Positions 29,720-37,517 of a DNA stretch of 64,000 nucleotides are shown here, piece after piece (the first letter of the stretch is position 1; the number at the start of each line of letters is the position of its first letter). The position numbers and the translations under genes are program-made. The DNA is from Rhodococcus sp. G-MC3 (lineage in GTDB: Bacteria; Actinomycetota; Actinomycetes; Mycobacteriales; Mycobacteriaceae), in assembly GCF_030063335.1 (NCBI RefSeq), contig NZ_JASISW010000008.1, positions 62,001 to 126,000 on the forward strand, given 5' to 3'. The notes under the pieces were generated by a model, which was given only the letters and a program-made list of their open reading frames with translations, did no database searches and was not told the origin of the DNA.

Positions 29720-30888
29720 GTTCAGCTCTGATGTGGTTGGCGGTGATCGTGGCATGCGCAGTCGTCACCGTGGCCGTCATCAGCCTTCGTGGTCGCCGCG
29801 ATCTCACGACGCCCGCCGAGCGTGCAGTTCATGCCACATTGCACACCGCATCGCTCGCAGCGCGGCCTCTGCGCCAGGGACTCGATGTGAACTCGGCGAC
29901 CCAAGCTGCGCCGCACCTGCGCGCACTGACCGGGGGAGACGCCCTCGGTGTCACCGACGCCGACGGGGTGTTGCTGACCTGGAACGGACCGCACGAGGAA
30001 CTGATCGGACCGTTCCTCGAAGCAGCGCGCCGAGCGATCGACGGAAAGCGACGGGTGCTGCTCGCGGGCCCCCTCGGCGACGACGACGGCGTGCGCGCCT
30101 TGATCGCGCAGCCGTTGGCCGTCGAGGATGCGGGAGTTGTCGGTGTTCTCGGCGTCGTCGCGCGCTCGGCGCCTGGCCCTGGCATGCTCGGGGCGATCAC
30201 CGAGGTCGCACGGTACGCGTGCGGTCAGATCGAACTTGCCGAATTGGACGCGTCGAGGGCTCGTCTCGATCGGGCGGAGGTCCGCGCGCTCCGTGCACAG
30301 ATCAGCCCGCACTTCATCTACAACGCGTTGGGCACCGTGGCGTCGTTCGTTCGTACCGACCCTGATCGGGCCCGAGAGCTGGTGCTCGAGTTCGCAGACT
30401 TCACTCGCTACTCCTTCCGCAGCGCGGGGGAGTTCACTGTCCTCGCCGACGAGCTCCGCAACATCGACCGCTACCTGACGCTCGAGCGAGCGAGGTTCGG
30501 GGACAGTCTGCAGGTGACGCTGCAGGTGGCGCCCGAGGTTCTCAATGTCGTACTTCCCTTTCTGGCTCTGCAACCGCTCGTGGAGAACGCGGTCCGGCAC
30601 GGCCTGTCCGGTCGCTCGGGCGGAGGTACCATCACGATCATCGCGGCCGACGAGGGCACCGATTGCCTCATCAGCGTCGAAGACGACGGCGTCGGTATGG
30701 ATCCCGAAGTGCTGCGTTCGGGAATCCTTCATACCGAGGAAGCCGCGCACATCGGGTTGAGCAATGTCGACGATCGACTGCGCGCTGCGTTCGGCAACGA
30801 TTACGGTCTCGTGGTCGACACCGCTCCTGGGGCGGGCACCAAGGTCAGCATGAGGGTGCCGAAATTCAAGGCAGGGATAAGGGCATGA
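29716..30888 (+). CDS. LytS-type sensor histidine kinase
   Basis: A 390-residue kinase. There is one N-terminal helix (about 3-23) rather than the five- or six-helix LytS sensor. A GAF-like cytoplasmic region of ~140 residues follows (ALGVTDADGVLLTWNGP). The PF06580 kinase core has ISPHFIYNAL, placing the phospho-acceptor at His199, then the N-box PLVENAVRHG and DDGVGM, and closes with GAGTKVSMRVP. The 4-base overlap with the YjbR gene and the 16-base gap to the LytTR regulator gene define a two-component pair. With no outer sensor domain, it probably reads an internal signal through the GAF-like part. Confidence 0.9.
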   Translation: MSSALMWLAVIVACAVVTVAVISLRGRRDLTTPAERAVHATLHTASLAARPLRQGLDVNSATQAAPHLRALTGGDALGVTDADGVLLTWNGPHEELIGPFLEAARRAIDGKRRVLLAGPLGDDDGVRALIAQPLAVEDAGVVGVLGVVARSAPGPGMLGAITEVARYACGQIELAELDASRARLDRAEVRALRAQISPHFIYNALGTVASFVRTDPDRARELVLEFADFTRYSFRSAGEFTVLADELRNIDRYLTLERARFGDSLQVTLQVAPEVLNVVLPFLALQPLVENAVRHGLSGRSGGGTITIIAADEGTDCLISVEDDGVGMDPEVLRSGILHTEEAAHIGLSNVDDRLRAAFGNDYGLVVDTAPGAGTKVSMRVPKFKAGIRA

Positions 30889-30904
30889 GAAGAGGTCTGG
30901 CACA

Positions 30905-31714
30905 GTGAAGCAGGTTGTGACGAACCTTCCCGATGCGTCCCTGGTGATCCTGGCCGTGGACGACGAGAAGCCGGCGCTCGACGAGATTGCGTTTCTGCTG
31001 AGCAGGCAGAGCGGCGTCGCCGAGGTGTACACGGCGCTCGATGCGACCACGGCTCTTCGTCGTCTGCAACAGCCAGCTGGGCCAAAGGCGCCGGCGATCG
31101 ATGCGGTCTACCTCGACATCAACATGCCAGGATTGGACGGCTTGGAACTGGCCGGGATTCTGTCGAACTTCGCCAGGCCTCCGGCAGTGGTGTTCGTGAC
31201 AGCGCACGACGACCGTGCAGTGGCGGCGTTCGACCTCGGTGCAGTCGACTATCTGCTCAAGCCGCTACGTGAAGAACGATTGGCCGAGTCGCTTCGCCGA
31301 GTTCTGGCCGCCGGCCGACGAGCAGAACCGCAGGACACCTCGGAGTCCGACGAGATCATTCCTGTCGAACTCGGTGGTACCACCACGCTGGTGCAACGCG
31401 CGAGCGTCGGCTGGGTCGAAGCGGACGGCGACTACGCCAGGCTGCACACGACGGGCGGTTCGCATTTGGTGCGAATCCCAATTTCGACGCTGGAGAGCCG
31501 CTGGGCCGATGCTGGATTCCTGCGGGTGCACCGCTCGTATCTGGTGTCGTTGGCGTTGGTGACGGGGATCAAGAGTGTCGGGTCCGGGCTCGTTGTGTGT
31601 CTGCGCCGCGACGGCGACCTGAAGGCAGTGGAATTGCCGGTGAGCCGCCGACATACTCGTGAACTCAAGGACCGTCTGGTGCGTGGCCCGTTGCAATCCT
31701 GGTCAAACCGATGA
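30905..31714 (+). CDS. LytTR-family response regulator
   Basis: A 269-residue regulator. The receiver domain (about 14-125) has acidic pair DD at 19-20, phospho-acceptor Asp71 in YLDINMPG, and conserved lysine in LLKPLRE. The C-terminal LytTR domain (about 155-260) shows VGWVEADGDYARLHT, FLRVHRSYLVSL and LPVSRRHTRELKDRL. LytTR proteins bind direct repeats through beta-strands. In enterobacteria such pairs (BtsSR, YpdAB) sense pyruvate and switch on carboxylate transporters. Two SSS carboxylate transporters follow here, so a comparable role is inferred. Confidence 0.93.
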   Translation: MKQVVTNLPDASLVILAVDDEKPALDEIAFLLSRQSGVAEVYTALDATTALRRLQQPAGPKAPAIDAVYLDINMPGLDGLELAGILSNFARPPAVVFVTAHDDRAVAAFDLGAVDYLLKPLREERLAESLRRVLAAGRRAEPQDTSESDEIIPVELGGTTTLVQRASVGWVEADGDYARLHTTGGSHLVRIPISTLESRWADAGFLRVHRSYLVSLALVTGIKSVGSGLVVCLRRDGDLKAVELPVSRRHTRELKDRLVRGPLQSWSNR

Positions 31715-32073
31715 CCACGCCGCGTAAGCGTGAACGGGTCGTATTGGCTTCTCGCCGGGGCGCAAGAATCGTCAGGACACGCGTGGAAGTGCAGGAGCAG
31801 ACCGAGGTCGGCGACGCCATGGTGCGGGGTCTGGTGCGCGCTCAACTGTTGCTGTCGGTTCGTCTGGCGCTGCTGACGCTCGCGATCCTGTTCTCGATTC
31901 CATTGGTGGCGTTGCAGGTTCCCGCGTTCGGTGATGCGACTCTGGCGGGGGTGCGGTTGCCGTGGATCGTGCTCGGGATCCTGGTCTATCCGCTACTGCT
32001 CGGTGTCGGGTGGATCTATGTCCGGCAGGCCGAGCGGATCGAGCAGCAGTTCGTCGAGCTGGTGGACGATTGA
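31711..32073 (+). CDS. small membrane protein of the LytTR-transporter cluster
   Basis: A 120-residue protein with a basic N-terminus (RKRERVVLASRRGARIVRTR) and two predicted helices (about 47-70 and 82-104), ending in an acidic tail. No family is named with certainty, but two-helix partners of SSS symporters, including DUF485, have a similar plan. Its ATG overlaps the regulator's stop (ATGA) and the first symporter gene follows 87 bases later. It may be the subunit or accessory of that symporter. Confidence 0.78.
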   Translation: MTTPRKRERVVLASRRGARIVRTRVEVQEQTEVGDAMVRGLVRAQLLLSVRLALLTLAILFSIPLVALQVPAFGDATLAGVRLPWIVLGILVYPLLLGVGWIYVRQAERIEQQFVELVDD

Positions 32074-32160
32074 CGGCCCCGATCCGCGAGTGAAAGACAT
32101 TCTCTCCCGCTGCAGGGCTCAGAACCGGGGCAGTGCGGTGCGCGGTGACGTAATGTCCGC

Positions 32161-33906
32161 GTGGTGAGCGGCCAGTCCATACCCGTGGTTACGGTCGTCG
32201 CGCTGCTGTTGGCGGCAGTGGCGACCGTCGCCATCGGAATTTACGGAGTCCGCCTCGCCCGCACCACGTCCGATTTTCTGGTGGCATCGCGCAGCGTCGG
32301 TCCTCGGTGGAATGCTGCAGCCATCTCCGGTGAGTATCTTTCTGCTGCATCATTTCTCGGGGTCGCCGGACTGATCGCCAAATACGGTGCCGATGCGTTG
32401 TGGTATCCGATCGGATTCACCGCCGGATACCTCGGGCTTCTGCTGTTCGTCGCTGCGCCGCTCCGTCGGAGTGGCGCCTATACCGTCCCGGATTTCGCCG
32501 AGTTCCGGTTGGGTTCGCAGCGTCTTCGAACACTGGCGATGTTGGTCGTGGTGATCATCTGTGCGTTGTATCTGGTTCCGCAATTCCAGGGTGCAGGTCT
32601 GACACTGAACATCCTTCTCGGCGTTCCGGGTTGGGTGGGCGCCGCGGTGGTGGGTGTGATCGTGATCGCCAATGTCGTCGGCGGCGGCATGCGCTCGATC
32701 ACGTTCGTGCAGGCATTTCAATACTGGTTGAAGTTGACTGCCGTCGCGGTACCGGCGCTGTTGTTGGCGCTGCATTTTTTCGCCGACGATCGTGCCGTCG
32801 GAAGCCCGGCACCGCCGACGGTGGACCAGTCGACGACCGTCGACATCAGCACCGATGTTCTGGTGCAGGTGGATGTGCCCATCGAAGTGAACATCCGAGG
32901 CACCGTCGACGGTGAAAGCGTCGACGGCAGGCGCGCCCTCGACAGTGGCACCCATCAACTGGGTGATGGCACGTTGTTGATTCTCGACGCCGGTTCCGCC
33001 GTCCCCGTCGTTGCGGGAGCGCCCACCACAGATGCAGAGTGGGCGCGACCCGGGTGGGGGTTCGGCGGTCTGCACCCGCTCTATCAGGTGTATTCGTTGA
33101 TTCTGGCTACGTTCCTGGGGACTCTCGGTCTACCGCACGTGCTGGTGCGGTTCTACACCAATCCCGACGGCCGAGCCGCACGGTTGACCTCGCTCGCCGT
33201 CCTCGCTCTTCTAGGGTTGTTCTATCTGTTTCCCACATTGCTCGGTGTATTCGCGCGGTTGTACGTGCCGCAGTTGTTGATCACCGGGGCTTCGGACGCT
33301 GCCGTTCTGCTACTTCCTGGCTCGGTGTTGTCCGGCGTCCCCGGCCAACTCCTGGCGGCACTCGTTGCGGCCGGTGCGATTGCCGCTTTCCTGTCGACAT
33401 CCTCGGGACTGTTGGTGAGCATCGCCGGAGTTCTCAGCACCGATGTGCTCGCGGGCAGGGTCCGTGACTTCCGTATTGCGGCAGTTCTCGCTGGTGCGCT
33501 CCCGTTGGCGCTCTCGCTCGGGTTGGTGTCCCTCGATCTGTCTCGGACTGTCGGCTTGGTGTTCGCGGTAGCGGCGTCGACGCTGTGTCCTCTGCTGGTC
33601 CTCGGAATCTGGTGGCGCGGACTGACGCCTGCAGGCGCTGCCGCAGGGTTGATCGGTGGGGGAGCGGTCTCGCTCGTCGCAGCATCCCTTTCGGTGTTCG
33701 GTGTCCCGGACGAGTGGCTGCACGGGTGGCCGTCGGCGATTCTCGGTTATCCGGCTGCGGTGAGCGTCCCGCTCGCTTTCGGGCTGATGTTCGTAGTGAG
33801 CAAGGCGACGGCAAAGTCGATTCCGGCGGACATCGGAAGTATCTTCACCAGGCTGCACGCACCCGAGCGGCTGGGTGTCGGGCGCGACCGGGAGCAAGGT
33901 TTGTAG
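32161..33906 (+). CDS. sodium:solute symporter (ActP/MctC-like), with extracytoplasmic insertion
   Basis: A 581-residue SSS carrier with about 13 helices. Family motifs are ISGEYLSAASFLGVAG near residue 58, the substrate-side helix with VVGGGMRSITFVQAFQYWLK, and LGLPHVLVRFYTNPDGRAAR after the long loop. Between the helices at about residues 205 and 310 lies a ~90-residue hydrophilic segment (TVDISTDVLVQVDVPIEVNI) longer than in the paralogue 2 kb downstream. It is predicted to import a small monocarboxylate such as acetate or pyruvate with Na+. The start is one of two consecutive GTG codons at 32161/32164. Confidence 0.88.
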   Translation: MVSGQSIPVVTVVALLLAAVATVAIGIYGVRLARTTSDFLVASRSVGPRWNAAAISGEYLSAASFLGVAGLIAKYGADALWYPIGFTAGYLGLLLFVAAPLRRSGAYTVPDFAEFRLGSQRLRTLAMLVVVIICALYLVPQFQGAGLTLNILLGVPGWVGAAVVGVIVIANVVGGGMRSITFVQAFQYWLKLTAVAVPALLLALHFFADDRAVGSPAPPTVDQSTTVDISTDVLVQVDVPIEVNIRGTVDGESVDGRRALDSGTHQLGDGTLLILDAGSAVPVVAGAPTTDAEWARPGWGFGGLHPLYQVYSLILATFLGTLGLPHVLVRFYTNPDGRAARLTSLAVLALLGLFYLFPTLLGVFARLYVPQLLITGASDAAVLLLPGSVLSGVPGQLLAALVAAGAIAAFLSTSSGLLVSIAGVLSTDVLAGRVRDFRIAAVLAGALPLALSLGLVSLDLSRTVGLVFAVAASTLCPLLVLGIWWRGLTPAGAAAGLIGGGAVSLVAASLSVFGVPDEWLHGWPSAILGYPAAVSVPLAFGLMFVVSKATAKSIPADIGSIFTRLHAPERLGVGRDREQGL

Positions 33907-33928
33907 CTCCGTTCATCGTCGCCAGGTG

Positions 33929-33957
33929 ACCGTTCGGCGCACACTCCGGCAGTTGGG
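33929..33957 (+). promoter_or_regulatory. candidate LytTR binding site
   Basis: ACCGTTCGG (33929-33937) fits every position of the 9-base LytTR half-site pattern. GCAGTTGGG (33949-33957) fits eight of nine. They are direct repeats with a 20-base period, close to the two-turn spacing of known sites. The pair lies 106 bases upstream of the DUF485-ActP gene pair and downstream of a LytTR regulator gene. Site identity is inferred. Confidence 0.5.
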
Positions 33958-34021
33958 CGTGTGATGGACGCCACTGCATATCGCTGTGACTGTGATCTCA
34001 TTAACGTTCTGCCTCAGTTCA

Positions 34022-34040
34022 GCATCACAGCCCGTGATGC
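34022..34040 (+). promoter_or_regulatory. inverted repeat in the leader of the DUF485-actP pair
   Basis: GCATCAC (34022-34028) and GTGATGC (34034-34040) are perfect inverted repeats around a 5-base centre, 22 bases before the GTG start. It could be an operator or a leader hairpin affecting translation. Confidence 0.4.
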
Positions 34041-34062
34041 GAAGAAGAGGGAGCACATCGAC

Positions 34063-34413
34063 GTGAGTACACCGAGTACGGCCCCGCCGCCGGACGAGCA
34101 GGCGTTCATCGATATGCAAGCCAGTCCCGAATTTCAGGAGTTGCGACGAAGGTTGCGTAGCTTCGTGTTTCCGATGACCGCGTTCTTCCTGATCTGGTAC
34201 GTCCTCTACGTGCTGCTGAGCACGTACGCGCACGACTTCATGTCCACCCCGGTGTGGGGCAACGTCAACGTCGGCTTGCTTCTCGGTCTCGGTCAGTTCG
34301 TTACCACCTTCGCCATCACCGGCATCTACGTTCGATTCGCGAACCGTGAACTCGATCCCCGCGCCGCAGCGCTGCGCGCCGACATGGAAACTTCCCAGGG
34401 AGCGAAGCGATGA
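34063..34413 (+). CDS. DUF485 family membrane protein
   Basis: A 116-residue protein matching the DUF485/YjcH family: FIDMQASPEFQELRRRLRSF, then helix 1 (about 43-64, FFLIWYVLYVLLS) and helix 2 (about 78-100), with the typical TGIYVRFANRELDP end. In E. coli yjcH lies between acs and actP; in Corynebacterium the equivalent precedes mctC. The GTG at 34063 was chosen because the longer frame from 33961 is unconserved and covers the leader inverted repeat. The gene overlaps the ActP-like gene by 4 bases, so the two proteins are made together. Confidence 0.9.
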   Translation: MSTPSTAPPPDEQAFIDMQASPEFQELRRRLRSFVFPMTAFFLIWYVLYVLLSTYAHDFMSTPVWGNVNVGLLLGLGQFVTTFAITGIYVRFANRELDPRAAALRADMETSQGAKR

Positions 34414-36038
34414 ATCTCGCGCAGGCATCAACCACGGTCGGCGAGCCCATCGTCAACATCTCGATCTTCGCGGCATTCGTCATGGTGACGATGGTCGTGG
34501 TGATCAGGGCATCGAAGAAAAATGCGACGGCCTCCGAGTTCTTCACCGCCGGTGGCGGGTTCTCGGGACCGCAGAACGGTATCGCCATCGCAGGCGACTA
34601 CCTTTCGGCTGCAAGCTTTCTCGGTATCGCCGGTGCCATTGCCGTCTACGGATACGACGGCTTCCTGTACTCCATCGGCTTCCTCGTCGCCTGGCTCGTC
34701 GCGCTGCTACTGGTAGCCGAATTGCTCAGGAACACCGGCAAATTCACGATGGCCGATGTGCTGAGCTTCCGTCTCAAGCAAGGTCCGGTTCGCACCGCAG
34801 CGGCACTCTCGACGCTGACGGTATCGCTGTTCTACCTGCTCGCTCAGATGGCGGGCGCGGGCGGACTCGTCGCCCTGCTGCTCGACATCTCCGACCGCAC
34901 CGGACAGTCCATCGTCATCGCCGTCGTCGGCGTCCTGATGATCATCTACGTCCTCGTCGGCGGTATGAAGGGCACGACGTGGGTACAGATCATCAAGGCT
35001 GTTCTTCTCATCGCCGGTGCTGCGTTCATGACGGTGTTGGTACTTGCCAAGTTCGGTCTCAACTTTTCGGAGCTGCTCGGTAGCGCACAGACGACGGTCT
35101 CCGGGTCTGCGGACCAAACCGTAGCTGCCAGGGACATGCTCGAGCCCGGTGCCCAGTACGGCGGCAGTGCGACGTCGAAGCTCAACTTCCTCTCGCTCGG
35201 CATTGCCCTCGTACTCGGAACTGCCGGTCTCCCACACGTTCTGATGCGCTTCTACACGGTGCCTACCGCCAAGGAAGCTCGCCGAAGCGTCGTCTGGGCC
35301 ATCGCACTGATCGGCGCGTTCTACCTCTTCACGCTGGTTCTCGGCTACGGCGCTGCGGCCATCGTCGGGCCGGATCGGATCCTCGCTTCCGCCGGCGGGC
35401 AGAACTCCGCGGCACCGCTTCTCGCATTCGAGCTGGGCGGCGTCATCCTGCTCGGCGTCATCTCGGCGGTCGCCTTTGCGACGATCCTCGCCGTCGTGGC
35501 CGGGCTGACGATCACCGCATCGGCGTCGTTCGCCCACGACATCTACGCCAGCGTCATTAAGAAGGGCAACGTCGACGAGGTCAAGCAGGTGAAGGTCTCG
35601 CGGATCACTGCCGTCGTGATCGGTGCGCTCGCGATCGGTCTCGGCATCCTGGCGAACGGGCAGAACATTGCCTTCCTCGTCGCCCTGGCCTTCGCCGTGG
35701 CGGCTGCCGCCAACCTGCCGACCATTCTGTACTCGCTGTTCTGGCGTCGTTTCAACACCACGGGCGCTCTGTTCAGCATGTACGGCGGGCTGATCTCGAC
35801 GATCGTGCTCATCATCTTCTCGCCGGCAGTGTCCGGCTCGAAGACTTCGATGGTCCCCGGCTCGGACTTCGCATGGTTCCCGCTGTCCAACCCCGGCATC
35901 GTCTCCATCCCGCTCGCGTTCATCCTCGGCATCGTCGGCACGTACGTGTCCAAGGACTCCGAGAGCAAGGCCAAGCAGGCCGAGATGGAGGTTCGCTCCC
36001 TGACGGGTATCGGTGCGGAGAAGGCCACTGCGCACTGA
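34410..36038 (+). CDS. actP: cation/acetate symporter (ActP/MctC-like)
   Basis: A 542-residue SSS carrier with about 13 helices. AGDYLSAASFLGIAGAIAVYGYDG lies near residue 60 (the ActP-type block), followed by VGGMKGTTWVQIIKAVLL and GLPHVLMRFYTVPTAKEAR, the strongly conserved ActP segment. Its partner DUF485 gene is directly upstream. Orthologues import acetate, propionate or pyruvate with H+ or Na+. It is the last gene of a plus-strand series that begins with the antiporter gene. A 13-base-pair hairpin follows the stop. Confidence 0.92.
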   Translation: MNLAQASTTVGEPIVNISIFAAFVMVTMVVVIRASKKNATASEFFTAGGGFSGPQNGIAIAGDYLSAASFLGIAGAIAVYGYDGFLYSIGFLVAWLVALLLVAELLRNTGKFTMADVLSFRLKQGPVRTAAALSTLTVSLFYLLAQMAGAGGLVALLLDISDRTGQSIVIAVVGVLMIIYVLVGGMKGTTWVQIIKAVLLIAGAAFMTVLVLAKFGLNFSELLGSAQTTVSGSADQTVAARDMLEPGAQYGGSATSKLNFLSLGIALVLGTAGLPHVLMRFYTVPTAKEARRSVVWAIALIGAFYLFTLVLGYGAAAIVGPDRILASAGGQNSAAPLLAFELGGVILLGVISAVAFATILAVVAGLTITASASFAHDIYASVIKKGNVDEVKQVKVSRITAVVIGALAIGLGILANGQNIAFLVALAFAVAAAANLPTILYSLFWRRFNTTGALFSMYGGLISTIVLIIFSPAVSGSKTSMVPGSDFAWFPLSNPGIVSIPLAFILGIVGTYVSKDSESKAKQAEMEVRSLTGIGAEKATAH

Positions 36039-36063
36039 TCTTTCGCACTAGGTTTCGAGTTGT

Positions 36064-36104
36064 ACGCCAACGGCGGTCGACGAAGTGTCGGCCGCCGTTG
36101 GCGT
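36064..36104 (+). terminator. strong hairpin after actP
   Basis: ACGCCAACGGCGG (36064-36076) pairs perfectly with CCGCCGTTGGCGT (36092-36104), 26 bases after the actP stop. No U-tract follows. It separates the transporter operon from the repeat-flanked cassette. Confidence 0.75.
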
Positions 36105-36116
36105 GCTGTCTTCCGG

Positions 36117-36216
36117 CGCTGGAAGGTGCGCGGTTGGGTGCAGAGGACCAGTAGCGCAGGTTCCAGCTGTTGGCGCGCTCTGCAGAGTGAGCGGTCGACT
36201 GGAGGGTGCGCGGTTG
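36117..36216. repeat. flanking repeat, left copy (modules M1 then M2)
   Basis: The 27-base module M1 (36117-36143, CGCTGGAAGGTGCGCGGTTG onward) is followed at once by a 72-base module M2 (36145-36216). Both recur on the other side of the enclosed gene: M2 at 37293-37364 (69 of 72 bases identical) and M1 at 37375-37401 (identical). M2 itself ends with the related sub-unit CTGGAGGGTGCGCGGTTG. Confidence 0.9.
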
Positions 36217-36234
36217 GGTTCGGAGTGCAACTGA

Positions 36235-37203
36235 TCAGGCAGCTGAAGCTCGGGCGATCGTACGTGGACGTGGAAGAGTGTCGGCAAGTTCGAAAGCACG
36301 CTTCAGTTTCTCCCTCAGGCGCTGCGGATGTTCGAGGTCGGACCATGTCCAGCGAACGACCACCCACCCGTAGGAGCGAAGTTCATCCTCGCGTGCCTTT
36401 TCCGCGACTACTACGTCGCTAGACGACTGTCCAGGTTTCAGGAACTTCGTGTACTTGACCTTTCCATCGAATTCACCGACAACTCCACATTCGTCGAATA
36501 GAAAATCGACTCGCGCGATGAACATGCCGTCGGGGCTGTACAGGTTCATCTGAAGTGCTGGTCCGGTGAAACCAAGGAATTTTAGGTGTACGCGGCTGCG
36601 AGATTCGCCGATGCTTTCACTCGAATCCATGCAAAAGCCCAGCGCGCGAAAGGCCTTGACGATGCTTCGTCGGCCACTTCGGTTCAGCGCCTGGGTAACG
36701 CCGTCGACCGTGGCGGTTCCTTTGGACAGTGCAGCGTCACCGACACAAACGGCAGCCTCGAAGGACATCGACTTGCACAGATCGGCGATCGTGCGGTCTG
36801 GTGAAGTTACATTCATTCCGTGGAGTTCGACGACATCGTCCGAGCTCAGCGGTGCGGGGTGCACATGACGGGTTTGGGAGGTGCGGCCTCCGCTCGTGCG
36901 ATCGACGGTGAAGTGCACCCGTTGCAGATTCGGAGACCATAAGGGAAGACCATGCACAAGCGCGGCCGATTCGTGGCTCACAACCAGACTGCTTCTCGCC
37001 GATGCAGCATGGGCGCGTACCCGAAGAATATGGCGTTCGGCGACGCCTAGCGAGCTGAGGTCCGCGGTCGGTACGAATGCGCCCCGGTGGATACGCTCGA
37101 GAGTCCCGCTGTTCGTGGCTACGCGGATATCGCCGTCGGTCGTACCGGAACGAATCAGATTACTGCGCAACAGTAATGGGTCCTTGTCGGAGTGCATACC
37201 CAT
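36235..37203 (-). CDS. AbiEi-like winged-helix / DUF559 nuclease-fold protein
   Basis: A 322-residue protein. The N-terminal ~60 residues resemble the AbiEi_4 winged helix found in type IV toxin-antitoxin and phage-defence proteins (GTLERIHRGAFVPT). The C-terminal ~110 residues match DUF559/Vsr-like nuclease-fold proteins: ARVDFLFDECGVVGEFDGK gives a D...ExxxK-type arrangement, and EKAREDELRSYGWVVVRWTW is the family signature. Single genes of this kind are abundant in mycobacteria and rhodococci and their role is unknown. It starts at ATG 37203; ATG 37197 is an alternative. It is enclosed by direct repeats and preceded by DnaA boxes. Confidence 0.82.
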   Translation of the reverse strand: MGMHSDKDPLLLRSNLIRSGTTDGDIRVATNSGTLERIHRGAFVPTADLSSLGVAERHILRVRAHAASARSSLVVSHESAALVHGLPLWSPNLQRVHFTVDRTSGGRTSQTRHVHPAPLSSDDVVELHGMNVTSPDRTIADLCKSMSFEAAVCVGDAALSKGTATVDGVTQALNRSGRRSIVKAFRALGFCMDSSESIGESRSRVHLKFLGFTGPALQMNLYSPDGMFIARVDFLFDECGVVGEFDGKVKYTKFLKPGQSSSDVVVAEKAREDELRSYGWVVVRWTWSDLEHPQRLREKLKRAFELADTLPRPRTIARASAA

Positions 37204-37235
37204 GATGTTGGACGGTTGAGGGGCTGAGCGATAGA

Positions 37236-37259
37236 TGTGGATAACCAGCCTGTGGATAA
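37236..37259 (-). promoter_or_regulatory. two perfect DnaA boxes
   Basis: Read on the minus strand, TTATCCACA occurs at 37251-37259 and at 37236-37244, both perfect matches in the same orientation, 15 bases apart start to start. They lie 33-56 bases upstream of the DUF559-like gene's start, where a DnaA-controlled promoter or a small replication/copy element would be placed. Confidence 0.65.
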
Positions 37260-37292
37260 ACGAATTTCGTGTACTGTACGCGAATTTCCCTG

Positions 37293-37401
37293 GGACCAGT
37301 AGCGCAGGTTCCAGCTGTCGGCGCGCTCTGCAGAGTGAGTGGGCGACTGGAGGGTGCGCGGTTGAGATGGTTGACGCTGGAAGGTGCGCGGTTGGGTGCA
37401 G
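37293..37401. repeat. flanking repeat, right copy (modules M2 then M1)
   Basis: The 72-base M2 copy (37293-37364) differs from the left copy at three positions. The 27-base M1 copy (37375-37401) is identical to the left one. Orientation is the same on both sides, but module order is reversed relative to the gene (M1-M2-gene-M2-M1). Confidence 0.9.
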
Positions 37402-37517
37402 GTACGCCGTGCTCGGGTGAGCAGCGGGCCACGATGCAGGGAGTTATCACAGCGGCCGATAGCGACGTGAGTCCTACCTCACATAGCCCGCTTGACTGAG
37501 GTGGTTACGATCCCTGC

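Larger units (their letters stand above)
37204..37517. other. intergenic region with DnaA boxes and right-hand repeats
   Basis: This 314-base gap holds two DnaA boxes (37236-37259), two CGAATTTC repeats around a GTACTGTAC palindrome (about 37261-37289), the right-hand repeat modules (37293-37401), and then the short leader of the Rv0910-like gene. I see no coding frame with gene-like features. Confidence 0.7.

Noticed and set aside
34707-36035. 442-codon minus frame opposite the ActP-like gene
   Set aside because: Rich in R, D, E, G and Q with no domain signal; the opposite strand encodes a clear symporter.
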